Source of the DNA: Bacillus sp. REN16
Lineage (GTDB): Bacteria > Bacillota > Bacilli > Bacillales > Bacillaceae_L
Reading direction: 5' to 3'
Length of the DNA stretch: 64,000 nt
Assembly (NCBI RefSeq): GCF_020731355.1
Contig: NZ_JAJFZK010000005.1
Coordinates: forward strand, 292,692-356,691
Shown here: in pieces, positions 23,058 to 31,237 of the stretch
Layout of the letters: every line of letters starts with the position of its first letter
How positions within the stretch are numbered: position 1 is the stretch's first letter
The notes under the pieces: model-generated
Database searches by the model: none
Seen by the model: the letters and a program-made list of their open reading frames with translations, nothing else
What the model was told of the DNA's origin: nothing
Made by a program: the position numbers and the translations under genes

Positions 23058-23975
23058 GTGAACAAAAAAATGGCGGGGATTTCAATTGCTGCAGGTGCAT
23101 CATTATGGGGGATTATTGGCTTGTTTGTAAGCAATCTATACGCAATTGGTTTTACGCCATTACAGGTTGTGGCAGTAAGAGCAATCGCAGCTTCCATTTT
23201 TCTGATTACCTATACCTTATTAAAAAATCCAAAAGCATTCAAAATCAAAGGTTCGGACAGCAAATACTTTATTGGGACAGGTATTATTAGTATTGTCCTT
23301 TTTAATTGGTGTATGTTTGTTGCGATAGAGGAAACCTCGATTTCAGTTGCCGCGATTCTACTCTATACGGCACCCGCCTTTGTCACTATTTTTGCAAGAC
23401 TGCTATTTAAAGAGAAGCTCACCATTCGAAAAATGCTGGCCCTTGCTGTAACGATTGTGGGCTGTGCCTTTGTTGTTGGGGTTTTTCCAAAGTTTTCAGG
23501 GACAATCTCACTCTTTGGGTTAGTGGTGGGAATCGGATCCGGCTTCTTTTACGCGCTTTATAGTATCTTTGGCAAGTTTGCTCTTGAAAAATATGATTCA
23601 CTTACGGTCACAGTGTATACGTTCATTTTTGCTGCAGTTGCCGTAACCCCATTCAGCGGAATCTGGTCAGCGTTGAATCTGTTTACAGATATCAAATCCT
23701 GGCTATACATCATTGGACTGGGATTTCTATCAACGATGCTCGCATTTATCCTATATACCAAAGGATTACAGTATGTTGAATCAAGCAGAGCTTCTATTAT
23801 TGCAACCATAGAACCAGTCGTTGCAGCCATCATTGGCTTTTTTGTATTCCAGGAAACATTGCAGATGTGGCAATACGTCGGGATTATGATGGTGATTGCC
23901 GCTGTAATTATCGTTCAGGAAACAAGCGAAAGACTTCCCAAAAAATCAATCTTAGAAAATGAGACAACTTTATAA
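23058..23975 (+). CDS. EamA/DMT-family transporter
   Basis: Second drug/metabolite-transporter family protein of the window, 305 residues, ten helices in two EamA repeats. Typical segments are GASLWGIIGLFVSNLY and LQYVESSRASIIATIEPVVAA. It starts at GTG, with CGGAGGAG nine bases upstream. It differs substantially from the EamA protein at 19151. Substrate unknown. A small membrane-protein gene follows after 15 bp and is probably cotranscribed. Confidence 0.9.
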   Translation: MNKKMAGISIAAGASLWGIIGLFVSNLYAIGFTPLQVVAVRAIAASIFLITYTLLKNPKAFKIKGSDSKYFIGTGIISIVLFNWCMFVAIEETSISVAAILLYTAPAFVTIFARLLFKEKLTIRKMLALAVTIVGCAFVVGVFPKFSGTISLFGLVVGIGSGFFYALYSIFGKFALEKYDSLTVTVYTFIFAAVAVTPFSGIWSALNLFTDIKSWLYIIGLGFLSTMLAFILYTKGLQYVESSRASIIATIEPVVAAIIGFFVFQETLQMWQYVGIMMVIAAVIIVQETSERLPKKSILENETTL

Positions 23976-23990
23976 TCGAGGTGATCAAAA

Positions 23991-24185
23991 ATGCAAGTTG
24001 CCATCATATTAGTTATCATACTAGGAGTTATGGCATTGATCGGCACAATGCTGATAGCGGGAAAAGGCGATGAAAACTACCGTGAAAAAACAAAGAGAAA
24101 CAGCATCAACCTAACCGTAATCTATGTAGTGGTCATTCTGCTCTCATTGATTGCGGTAGCCATTTATATTTGGCGTTTTGCGTAA
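23991..24185 (+). CDS. Small two-helix membrane protein
   Basis: Protein of 64 residues, not recognised. Two hydrophobic helices (about 3-23 and 42-61) are separated by a charged loop (GKGDENYREKTKRN). GAGGTG precedes the ATG. It follows the EamA gene closely and a terminator sits at its end, so both form one unit. Confidence 0.7.
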   Translation: MQVAIILVIILGVMALIGTMLIAGKGDENYREKTKRNSINLTVIYVVVILLSLIAVAIYIWRFA

Positions 24186-24211
24186 AGTGTCCAAAATGGG
24201 CGCTTTTTTTG
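24186..24211 (+). terminator. Rho-independent terminator
   Basis: AGTGTCC-AAAAT-GGGCGCT (with two GU pairs) followed by TTTTTTT, directly after the small membrane gene. Confidence 0.75.
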
Positions 24212-24326
24212 ATTTAAATTTATAGTTCGCAATAAAAAGGGAACAATAATCAATAATATTTTATTGTAAAACGATAAAAAATATGTTAAATTAAATTGAC
24301 ATTAAATAAATGAGGTGTTTTTTTTT

Positions 24327-24818
24327 ATGAAACAAAGTTCAACACTTTTTTTAAAGTTTGCTGTAATTGTAATGGGAATTCCCATTTTAGCCCTATGCAT
24401 ATTCGGGTTACCTAAGATAGCGACTGTCGCAATTGGAGAAGTCGCAGATGGTTCAACATTGGGGTATATGGTACTTGGCATTCTAACACTTATGTATATT
24501 TCAGCCGTCCCGTATTATATTGCGTTGTTTCAAGCGTTTAAGCTTTTAAATTATATTGATAAGGGCATTGCGTTCTCAGACCAATCTGTCAGTGCATTAA
24601 AGAAAATTAGAAACTGTGCCATCACCATCAGTGTCTTGTATTTGGCTGGCCTGCCTTTCGTCTTTATCGTTGCGCAGTGGGATGATGCACCAGGCCTCGT
24701 CTTAATCGGAATGGTTGTTGTTGGTGCTTCAATGGTGATCGCCGTCTTTGCAGCAGTCCTCAAAAAACTTTTACAGGAAGCTATACGTATAAAAACAGAA
24801 AATGATTTAACGGTCTGA
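24327..24818 (+). CDS. DUF2975-family membrane protein (YoaS-like)
   Basis: Uncharacterised membrane protein of 163 residues with four hydrophobic helices and the layout of DUF2975 proteins (FKLLNYIDKGIAFSDQSVSALKKIRNCA between helices 2 and 3, residues about 70-98). I chose ATG 24327 with GAGGTG nine bases upstream. An XRE-type regulator gene follows, the same arrangement as yoaS-yozG in B. subtilis. A promoter-like TTGTAA-N17-TAAATT lies upstream. Confidence 0.82.
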   Translation: MKQSSTLFLKFAVIVMGIPILALCIFGLPKIATVAIGEVADGSTLGYMVLGILTLMYISAVPYYIALFQAFKLLNYIDKGIAFSDQSVSALKKIRNCAITISVLYLAGLPFVFIVAQWDDAPGLVLIGMVVVGASMVIAVFAAVLKKLLQEAIRIKTENDLTV

Positions 24819-24828
24819 GGTGAAAAAA

Positions 24829-25038
24829 ATGGCAATTATAATCAATGTTGATGTAATGTTAGCTAAACGGAAAATGAGCGTAACTGAACTCTCTGAAAGA
24901 GTCGGGATCACCATGGCGAACCTTTCTATTTTGAAAAACGGAAAGGCCAAAGCCATTCGACTATCTACATTAGAAGCAATCTGTAAAGCCCTAGACTGTC
25001 AACCAGGTGACCTATTAGAATACCGAAGTGATGAATAA
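24829..25038 (+). CDS. XRE-family transcriptional regulator (YozG-like)
   Basis: Small helix-turn-helix protein of 69 residues. LAKRKMSVTELSERVGITMANLSILKNGKAKAIR (residues about 10-43) followed by STLEAICKALDCQPGDLLEY is the standard Cro/CI layout. I chose ATG 24829: GAGGTG, which overlaps the stop of the upstream gene, lies six bases before it. It probably regulates its own operon with the DUF2975 gene. Confidence 0.88.
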   Translation: MAIIINVDVMLAKRKMSVTELSERVGITMANLSILKNGKAKAIRLSTLEAICKALDCQPGDLLEYRSDE

Positions 25039-25069
25039 TGGGACATGGGGACAGGTACAATGTCCCATT
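25037..25069. repeat. Short GGGAC-type dispersed element, copy 4 (perfect palindrome)
   Basis: AATGGGACAT ... ATGTCCCATT is a perfect 10-bp inverted repeat around GGGGACAGGTACA. It starts inside the stop codon of the XRE gene and could work as a hairpin, although no T run follows. Confidence 0.6.
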
Positions 25070-25097
25070 GCATAACAAAATTTCGAGGGGATAAACA

Positions 25098-25859
25098 ATG
25101 GCAATGAAAATTCCTTTTATCAATCATAAACAAACAAAAGAATCCTTCCATTGTCCGGAACACGAAACACCGGAGCATATAGCAATCGTGATGGATGGAA
25201 ACGGACGCTGGGCCAGAAAGCGGGGCTTGCCCAGGGTTGCAGGTCATAAAGAAGGAGTATCTGCTGTCGTAAAAATGGTCAGGTCGGCGGTCAAATGTAA
25301 GGTGAAGATTCTAACTCTTTATACGTTTTCTACTGAAAATTGGAAACGCCCAAAACCTGAGGTAGACTCTATTTTGAGACTTCCTAAGGAATTTCTTCAT
25401 ATTTATCTTCCGGAGCTTATCTCCAACAATGTCCGTATTGAGGCAATCGGGGATATGAGAAATCTTCCGGAACATACACGTGAAGCCATACAATATGGGA
25501 TCGACCGTACTCGTGATAATGATGGTCTTCAGTTGAATTTTGCGCTAAATTATGGGGGCAGAAGCGAGATATTAAATGCGATGAAAGACATGTTTACGGA
25601 TATGAAAGAGTCAAAATTTTCGTTAGACGAACTGGATGAAGAGCATTTTTCCAAGTATTTGTATACAGCCGATCTACCAGACCCTGATTTGCTCATTCGC
25701 ACAGGAGGGGAAAAACGATTAAGCAATTTTTTGCTCTGGCAATTAGCCTATACGGAGTTCTGGTTTACTGATGTACTATGGCCAGACTTCTCCGAAAAGG
25801 AATTCCTGCAAGCGCTGGAAGAATACCGCCAACGTAAGAGAAGGTATGGCGGGATATAA
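25098..25859 (+). CDS. Isoprenyl (cis-prenyl) diphosphate synthase, UppS family
   Basis: Condenses isopentenyl diphosphate units in cis onto an allylic diphosphate. It has 253 residues. The catalytic Asp is D33 in IVMDGNGRWA; the family motifs TLYTFSTENWKRP and DLLIRTGGEKRLSNFLLWQLAYTEF (residues about 200-224) are intact, with RTGGE where many UppS have RTSGE. It is not next to frr, cdsA or dxr, the usual neighbours of the housekeeping uppS, so it may be a second copy with its own role. GAGGGG precedes the ATG. Confidence 0.92.
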   Translation: MAMKIPFINHKQTKESFHCPEHETPEHIAIVMDGNGRWARKRGLPRVAGHKEGVSAVVKMVRSAVKCKVKILTLYTFSTENWKRPKPEVDSILRLPKEFLHIYLPELISNNVRIEAIGDMRNLPEHTREAIQYGIDRTRDNDGLQLNFALNYGGRSEILNAMKDMFTDMKESKFSLDELDEEHFSKYLYTADLPDPDLLIRTGGEKRLSNFLLWQLAYTEFWFTDVLWPDFSEKEFLQALEEYRQRKRRYGGI

Positions 25860-25868
25860 AAACATAGT

Positions 25869-25912
25869 AAAATGGAGTACGAATTGGTAAAATCATTTCG
25901 TACTCCATTTTT
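25869..25912. terminator. Bidirectional terminator between convergent genes
   Basis: AAAATGGAGTACGAA / TTCGTACTCCATTTTT, a 15-bp stem with T runs on both strands, lies between the isoprenyl transferase and the minus-strand secreted protein. Confidence 0.88.
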
Positions 25913-25918
25913 GATTTA

Positions 25919-26335
25919 TTATAGATCAAAATTCAATAATGACAAAAGTTTCGTTGTGTCACCTGTAAATGTTAAGAAATAAGAATTGTTTTCATCATCA
26001 AATACCATTAAATAGGGATTTTCTTGCTTTGGAAAAATAATGGTTACTTCATCAACAAGGTCATCAAACCATTGGCTCCTCACCATAATATTTGGTTCTA
26101 AAGGAATTCTAATCATAAATCCTTGATTCGGGATCGGATTGTATTTAGCATATACACCTGATATACCCTCAAGAAATTTCTCAACTTCTTGTTGTAAATC
26201 AGTGGTTACTTCTACATATTTTATCACTTTACCTTGGCTTATATCGAATATTTGCACCTGCTGATTCGTTTCAGCGACAGCATGTGTTGAAATTAATTGT
26301 AAAACAAAGATACCTACCAAAACCTTTTTAATCAT
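25919..26335 (-). CDS. Hypothetical secreted protein
   Basis: Protein of 138 residues, not assigned to a family. The N terminus is a typical Sec signal peptide with a probable cleavage after AVA (about residue 21). The mature part is soluble and acidic, with KVIKYVEVTTDLQQEVEKFLEGISGVYAK (about 36-64) and RIPLEP further on. GAGGTG-type ribosome site upstream (read on the minus strand). Single gene; function unknown. Confidence 0.75.
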   Translation of the reverse strand: MIKKVLVGIFVLQLISTHAVAETNQQVQIFDISQGKVIKYVEVTTDLQQEVEKFLEGISGVYAKYNPIPNQGFMIRIPLEPNIMVRSQWFDDLVDEVTIIFPKQENPYLMVFDDENNSYFLTFTGDTTKLLSLLNFDL

Positions 26336-26420
26336 TTACATCACCTCAAAGGTATTGTTCCCAATAAATGAACTGGAAACGCACATAATACAGATAACAG
26401 TGAGTATAGGAGTGTTGAAT

Positions 26421-27017
26421 ATGGAAAATAACGTGTTTGAAGAACTGGCAAAAAGATATGATACAGAAGAAAGAATGGAATTAGCTAAAATAATACTGAA
26501 AGAAGTAAGACCGGAATTACAAAATAGTCAATCTAAATCATTAATTGACTATGGGAGTGGTACTGGTCTCATCAGTTTAGAATTATCGGATTTGGTTGAT
26601 TCTATTTTGTTGGTAGATTCATCACAACAAATGCTAGAGGTTGCGAAAGCTAAAATTACTAACAAAGGAATGACCAACGCCAGAGTACTGTATTCAGATT
26701 TTACCCAAGATACACCTGAACTGAAGGCCGACATTGTTTTACTGTCACTCGTCCTTCTACATATTCCAGACACTAAAAAAATTTTACAAGAATTGTACAC
26801 CATTTTAAATGATGGCGGCAAGCTTCTTATTGTAGATTTTGATATAAACGAAAACATATATCACCCGAAAGTTCATAACGGTTTTACACATGAAGAAATG
26901 AAAAAAGCATTATCAGACGTTGGTTTTACCTCAATTGAAATGAAGACATTCCATCATGGTAATCGAATTTTTATGAAACAAGATGCTTCAATGTTTATAT
27001 CTAGTAGTATAAAGTGA
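26421..27017 (+). CDS. Class I SAM-dependent methyltransferase
   Basis: Soluble methyltransferase of 198 residues. Motif I is LIDYGSGTGLISLEL, motif II has the acidic ribose ligand in ILLVDSS, and LSLVLLHIPD matches the motif IV region. I chose ATG 26421, where AGGAG lies eight bases upstream; the frame runs back to 26355 without a ribosome site. The substrate is unknown. A terminator follows at once, so it is a single gene. Confidence 0.85.
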   Translation: MENNVFEELAKRYDTEERMELAKIILKEVRPELQNSQSKSLIDYGSGTGLISLELSDLVDSILLVDSSQQMLEVAKAKITNKGMTNARVLYSDFTQDTPELKADIVLLSLVLLHIPDTKKILQELYTILNDGGKLLIVDFDINENIYHPKVHNGFTHEEMKKALSDVGFTSIEMKTFHHGNRIFMKQDASMFISSSIK

Positions 27018-27019
27018 GC

Positions 27020-27045
27020 GGCCATCATATTGATGGTCTTTTTAT
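27020..27045 (+). terminator. Rho-independent terminator after the methyltransferase
   Basis: GGCCATCA-TAT-TGATGGTC followed by TTTTTATT. Its tail runs into the -35 of the next promoter. Confidence 0.75.
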
Positions 27046-27047
27046 TA

Positions 27048-27124
27048 TTTACAAGCGCTATTTTATAAAGTATTATTATGTTATCCGATATATCGCAACG
27101 CATAATATCGAGAGACATAATATC
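27048..27124 (+). promoter_or_regulatory. Promoter and operator-like repeats before padR-like gene
   Basis: TTTACA (27048-27053), 17-bp spacer, TATTAT (27071-27076). Downstream lie the palindrome CGATATATCG (27086-27095) and two direct repeats CATAATATC at 27101 and 27116, 15 bp apart. They are good candidates for binding by the PadR protein encoded next. Confidence 0.65.
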
Positions 27125-27152
27125 TCGAAAAACGAAAGTAGGGATGTAGGAA

Positions 27153-27473
27153 ATGGCATATAATGGGGGACCGATGACCGAAGCGATGTATTATGTGCTA
27201 CTGGCATTAATGCATCCGAACCATGGATATCAGCTTATGCAAGCAATTACAGATGTTTCGAAAGGCAGAGTCAAAATGGGTCCTGGGACACTATACGGTG
27301 TGCTCGCACGAATGCAAAAGGACGGTCTTATCTCATTAGCAGAGGATGATGGCAGGAGAAAGACCTATGAAATTACACAAGATGGTGAACAGGCATTAAG
27401 GGCTGAGTATGATCGACTCAAATCTATGATTCAAGACGGGAACATTTTAGAGGGGGGCGTTGAAAATGAGTAA
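27153..27473 (+). CDS. PadR-family transcriptional regulator
   Basis: Winged-helix repressor of 106 residues. MTEAMYYVLLALMHPNHGYQL, then VKMGPGTLYGVLARMQKDGLI and GRRKTYEITQDG, are the canonical PadR helices and wing. Such proteins usually sense a small hydrophobic drug or a membrane state and control an adjacent membrane-protein gene. Here the partner is the DUF2812 gene, which it overlaps by eight bases. Confidence 0.92.
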   Translation: MAYNGGPMTEAMYYVLLALMHPNHGYQLMQAITDVSKGRVKMGPGTLYGVLARMQKDGLISLAEDDGRRKTYEITQDGEQALRAEYDRLKSMIQDGNILEGGVENE

Positions 27474-28653
27474 GATCGTTCGAAAAATTCGTCCCAGTGA
27501 TTATTGGCGAATTGGTGAGCATGAAAGCTGGTTTCAAGATATGGCTGCTGAAGGATTACATTTCAAAAAGATGGGTAAATTTTTTGCTCACTTTGTAAAA
27601 GCTGAACCAAAAAAAATGAGGTACAGAATCGAAATTTCAATGAAAAGAAAAATGAAACCTGAACAAATCGAGATGTATGAGGAAAGCGGCTGGGATTATG
27701 TGACGAAATATCAATATTTCCAAGTTTTTTCATCACCTGAAGAGCGTGATGCACCAGAGATACATACAGATCCTGCCGAGCAGTCTTATACGTTAAAGGA
27801 ATTGGATAAAAAGTTAGTCTCAAATGCAGTTTTTGTTGTTTTCGCGATGCTTTTAATAATAGGCTTGATGTCTTCCGTTTGGTTTCTTGATGGGACACCA
27901 ACCTATATTTTGATAGAAGGGTTAGTTATTACACAAACGATTTTGTCGCTTATCATCGGGTATCAGGCTTATAATTCACTGCTGGCGGCGATCTCCATTC
28001 GCGCTTTACGAAAAAATTTAATTGAAGGTAAACCGATAGACCATCATGCCCCATGGAAGAGGCACCACCGACTAAATTCAGTCATCGCTTTAATTTTTAT
28101 GATTGTTTCTGGATTGACCACCATCGTTCCAATCACACAACTTGTAAAAATGGATACGAAAACATTGCCAGAAGGAAGTCTAAACTTACCGATTGTCAGA
28201 TTAGCGGATGTAGAACAGAATCCTGCATTGGTTCGGGGCGAGTCTGAGTTTATAGATAATGTAGATTGGGGAAATAGCTATTCAACCAATTGGAGTCCGT
28301 TTGCACCTGTTCAATATGAATCAAGTGAAAATGGGTTGGTTCCAGGGGAGCTTTGGGCAGACGGGAGCGGTGAATATTCACCAAGTATTGAAACAAAATT
28401 TTATCAATTGAGTTTTCCTTATATGACAGATAACCTGATTTCAGATTTAATAAAAAGGTATAACTTTGATAATGAGAGTATGGAAGCTTATGTTGAAACA
28501 AAGAATCCACATTTCGATTCTTTAATCGTTCATGTGGATGAGGAGTTTAAAGAAGTTTTCGCTTCCAAAGGAAAAGATGTCATTTATGTTCGCTATTATG
28601 GCTATAAAGATATGAATTCGGTCGTAAAAGCGATCGAAGAGAAGTTGAACTGA
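27466..28653 (+). CDS. DUF2812-domain membrane protein
   Basis: Protein of 395 residues with an N-terminal DUF2812 domain (FRKI..SDYWRIGEHESWFQDMAAEGLHF pattern, residues about 8-100), two hydrophobic helices (about 128-150 and 155-175), a third at about 208-228, and a C-terminal extracytoplasmic domain. DUF2812 genes are regularly paired with padR genes, and this copy overlaps one. I chose ATG 27466 (AGGGGGG eight bases upstream); a TTG two codons earlier is also possible. Molecular function is not known. Confidence 0.82.
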   Translation: MSKIVRKIRPSDYWRIGEHESWFQDMAAEGLHFKKMGKFFAHFVKAEPKKMRYRIEISMKRKMKPEQIEMYEESGWDYVTKYQYFQVFSSPEERDAPEIHTDPAEQSYTLKELDKKLVSNAVFVVFAMLLIIGLMSSVWFLDGTPTYILIEGLVITQTILSLIIGYQAYNSLLAAISIRALRKNLIEGKPIDHHAPWKRHHRLNSVIALIFMIVSGLTTIVPITQLVKMDTKTLPEGSLNLPIVRLADVEQNPALVRGESEFIDNVDWGNSYSTNWSPFAPVQYESSENGLVPGELWADGSGEYSPSIETKFYQLSFPYMTDNLISDLIKRYNFDNESMEAYVETKNPHFDSLIVHVDEEFKEVFASKGKDVIYVRYYGYKDMNSVVKAIEEKLN

Positions 28654-28763
28654 ATTCGGGACGATTCTATTAAACTATCGCGCTTTTGTTCCAAAAAATA
28701 GGTATATTTAGCCAGCAACACGCAAATCCTAAATGGGAATATTCTCCTTGAGGTGATTTGTCA

Positions 28764-29348
28764 GTGTTACAGAGTTTAGTAAGTGGTTTTGATTTAGAAA
28801 TTCCTGTGCTTTTATCATGGGATGGGGCCATGGCTGTTGTCTTTTTCTTTACCATCTATTCTTTTTTAGGCTGGCTCTTAGAAAACAGTTATAACTTTGC
28901 CCGGAAACGAGTGTTTTTTAAGGATAATTTTTTCTTTGGACCTTTTAAACCAATGTACGGGTTCGCACCTCTATTACTCATCCTTTTGATTGGAAAGGAT
29001 ATGCATTGGCCCGTGGTGTTATTGCTTTGTTTTCTCATTCCAACAGTAGTGGAGTATTTTAGCGGATTTCTTCTAGAATGGTTTTTTGGCCGGAAATGGT
29101 GGGATTACTCAGGGCATAAGTGGCAGTTGCAAGGACATATTTGTTTTTCATATTCGGTTTGTTGGATTGCCTTATCACTAGTGTGTTTGCTCTTTGTTCA
29201 TCCCGGTATAAACACATTATACAGTGCGGTCGGAGGCTATTGGGCGTGGATCTGGCCAACTGTCGCACTCTATTTTCTTGGAGAACTTCTATTTGCGATT
29301 AGAAGGCATATCCCGGAAAAAGTACGTGCAGGAAATCCAATACAATAA
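28764..29348 (+). CDS. CmpB/PF06541-type membrane protein (putative ABC transporter type IV family)
   Basis: Membrane protein of 194 residues with about five helices. FTIYSFLGWLLENSYNFARKRVFFKDNFFFGPFKPMYGFA (residues about 27-66), then EYFSGFLLEWFFGRKWWDYS, are the conserved blocks of the family annotated as putative ABC transporter type IV. The transporter role is not proven. I chose GTG 28764, with GAGGTG eight bases upstream; a TTG at 28758 is too close to it. A terminator follows. Confidence 0.8.
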   Translation: MLQSLVSGFDLEIPVLLSWDGAMAVVFFFTIYSFLGWLLENSYNFARKRVFFKDNFFFGPFKPMYGFAPLLLILLIGKDMHWPVVLLLCFLIPTVVEYFSGFLLEWFFGRKWWDYSGHKWQLQGHICFSYSVCWIALSLVCLLFVHPGINTLYSAVGGYWAWIWPTVALYFLGELLFAIRRHIPEKVRAGNPIQ

Positions 29349-29359
29349 TTCACTTTTTA

Positions 29360-29390
29360 AGATCAAATCATCGACGATTTGGTCTTTATT
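29360..29390 (+). terminator. Rho-independent terminator
   Basis: AGATCAAATC-ATCGAC-GATTTGGTCT (one GU pair) followed by TTATTATTTT. Confidence 0.7.
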
Positions 29391-29426
29391 ATTTTGAAAA
29401 TTAAATCCTTAAAGTAAGTCTTTTGG

Positions 29427-29473
29427 TTGACAAGAATCTCCTTTTAAGATATTATTATCTCGAAGCTAAGATA
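29427..29473 (+). promoter_or_regulatory. Sigma-A promoter with MhqR-like operator
   Basis: TTGACA (29427-29432), 17-bp spacer, TATTAT (29450-29455). TATCTCGAAGCTAAGATA (29456-29473) follows directly on the -10; it resembles the MhqR box of B. subtilis (TATCTCGAATTCGAGATA) with 14 of 18 positions the same and a conserved left half. This suggests induction of the reductase by quinones or other electrophiles. Confidence 0.65.
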
Positions 29474-29540
29474 AATACTTCTAAGATAAGTGAATTAAAG
29501 GTATTTTACAAAAATATCCTTTAATATAAGGAGAGAGGTC

Positions 29541-30134
29541 ATGGGTTTATTAGATAAACTTTTTGGTAATCAACAAAAGGAGGAAGATACAATGTCAAAC
29601 GAAAAATTAAACATTGGTATTATTTTAGGTAGTACTCGCCAAGGACGCGTAAGTCCTCAAGTTGGAGCATGGGTAAAGGAAATCGCTGATAAGCGTGGAG
29701 ATGCAAACTACGAAATTGTAGATATCGCAGACTTCAAATTACCATTCCTAGGTGAAGCAGATGCACCTGGAATCGCTGCTTGGAATGAAAAATTAGCTAA
29801 TCTTGATGGATTCGTATTCATCGTTCAAGAATATAACCACTCTATCACTGGTGCATTGAAAAATGCGTTAGACCTAGCTCGTGAAGCTTGGAACAACAAA
29901 GCTGCTGGTATCGTAAGCTACGGTTCAACTGGCGGTGCACGTGCTGCTGAACACCTACGTGGAATCATGGGTGAATTAATGATTGCTGACGTTCGTACAC
30001 ATCCAACACTTTCATTATTCACTGATTTCGAAAACGGTGCAGACTTCAAACCACAAGCTTTACACCTAGACAACGTAAACCTAATGTTAGACCAAGTAGT
30101 ATCTTGGAGCGGAGCTTTAAAAACAGTTCGCTAA
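29541..30134 (+). CDS. NADPH-dependent FMN reductase (flavodoxin-fold)
   Basis: Reductase of the NADPH-FMN_red family (azobenzene/quinone-reductase type), 197 residues. The FMN phosphate loop is GSTRQGRVS, then the partner motif EYNHSITGALKNALD and the YGSTGGARAAEHLR loop. Two starts are possible: ATG 29541 (GGAGAGAGG upstream) gives a short leader MGLLDKLFGNQQKEED, while ATG 29592 has the stronger AAAGGAGG eight bases upstream and begins at the enzyme fold. An MhqR-like operator lies at the promoter, which fits a role in quinone detoxification. A terminator follows. Confidence 0.9.
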   Translation: MGLLDKLFGNQQKEEDTMSNEKLNIGIILGSTRQGRVSPQVGAWVKEIADKRGDANYEIVDIADFKLPFLGEADAPGIAAWNEKLANLDGFVFIVQEYNHSITGALKNALDLAREAWNNKAAGIVSYGSTGGARAAEHLRGIMGELMIADVRTHPTLSLFTDFENGADFKPQALHLDNVNLMLDQVVSWSGALKTVR

Positions 30135-30145
30135 TAAAAGAAAAA

Positions 30146-30180
30146 ACAGGATGAGCCCTTTGTTGGGCCATCCTGTTTTT
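30146..30180 (+). terminator. Rho-independent terminator after the FMN reductase
   Basis: ACAGGATGAGCCC ... GGGCCATCCTGT followed by TTTTTG. Confidence 0.85.
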
Positions 30181-30202
30181 GTTTTATTGCGTCACGGTGA
30201 CG

Positions 30203-30420
30203 AAATATGCGTCATTTTTAGGATATATGCATCGTCTCGACAAGATATGCGTCATTCCTGGGATATATGCATCGTCGCAGCGGTATATGCATCTTCGCAT
30301 CGAGATATGCTTCTTCGCCGCTAGATATGCATCGTCGCAGCTGGATATGCATCGTCAGAACAAGATATGCATCTTCGCCGCGTGATATGCATCGTCACGA
30401 CAAGATATGCGTCTTCGTAG
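30203..30420. repeat. Tandem array: 11 units of exactly 20 bp
   Basis: ATATGC occurs at 30205, 30225, 30245, 30265, 30285, 30305, 30325, 30345, 30365, 30385 and 30405, a strict 20-bp period. The consensus is GATATGCATCGTCGCNGCNN; the TATGC and TCNTC parts are nearly invariant and the last five bases vary. As 20 is not a multiple of three the array is not a peptide repeat. It lies between the convergent reductase terminator and the treR stop (30426). Confidence 0.95.
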
Positions 30421-30425
30421 ATCCA

Positions 30426-31142
30426 CTACACATGTGTCCTTCGCGCAAAATCCACAAACCTGAATTTGTCGGGTCTATGGCGGGACTCGGTGTATTGAAA
30501 TAAACTGGCATTATCCAAATACACATAGTTTTTGATGACCACAACATTATGAAACCCGTCTAAATCAAGAAGCTCGCGGTCTTCATCAGTTGGCTCGACA
30601 ACCGTGATTTCTTTCTTTGCAAAACTAATCGTTAACTCCAGCTCATTTTCCAAATACGCATAAATCGATTCCTCGGCTATTTCCTTAGTAAGCTCCGGGA
30701 CATACTTACGCGAAATAAAGTCCTTGTCCAAAATAATTTTTTCTCCGCCCATTTCCCTGGAACGGACAATCTTCCATACTTGATCTTTACTTGAAAGCTG
30801 AAGTTGCTGCTTAATAAAAGTATCCGGTTTTCCAACCGTCAACTCGTGCACATTTGTTTTCGGCTTGTCTCCCATTTTCTCGGCGAGCTCTTTAAAACTG
30901 ACAAGCCCCGAAACCGGGAAATCAAACTTATTGACATCAATGACAATGGATCCTTTGCCCTTCATCTTTTGAATGAACCCATTTTGCGAAAGCAGGTTCA
31001 GCGCTTTACGAATCGTTTCGCGAGAGGTCTTGTATGTGTCCTTTAACTCATTTTCAGAAGGTAAAAGGCTATTTGCCTTGATGTTTCCATTTTTAATTTC
31101 TTCTACTAAATCACTATAGATTGTTAGATACTTGTTATTCAT
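30426..31142 (-). CDS. treR: GntR-family repressor of trehalose uptake, TreR
   Basis: Repressor of 238 residues. The N-terminal winged helix reads LYSDLVEEIKNGNIKA-like with SLLPSENELKDTYKTSRETIRKALNLL (about 27-53), then a UTRA effector domain ending ESRHRPDKFRFVDFARR, characteristic of TreR. In B. subtilis the effector is trehalose-6-phosphate. I chose ATG 31142 with GGGGA upstream; the frame extends 13 codons further without support. It lies directly downstream of treP and its operators are probably the two TGTATATACA sites before treP. Confidence 0.9.
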   Translation of the reverse strand: MNNKYLTIYSDLVEEIKNGNIKANSLLPSENELKDTYKTSRETIRKALNLLSQNGFIQKMKGKGSIVIDVNKFDFPVSGLVSFKELAEKMGDKPKTNVHELTVGKPDTFIKQQLQLSSKDQVWKIVRSREMGGEKIILDKDFISRKYVPELTKEIAEESIYAYLENELELTISFAKKEITVVEPTDEDRELLDLDGFHNVVVIKNYVYLDNASLFQYTESRHRPDKFRFVDFARRTHV

Positions 31143-31237
31143 AAAGAATCCCCAATCGATTAATAAATATTTATATATCATTTTACTGCATTAAAGCGAA
31201 AAAGGGGAGGGGAAATTTTATTCCCCTCCCGCCAAGT

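Noticed and set aside
30179..30503. Two overlapping frames in the 20-bp array
   Set aside because: The 20-bp period shifts frame; the peptides are repeat translations without ribosome sites.
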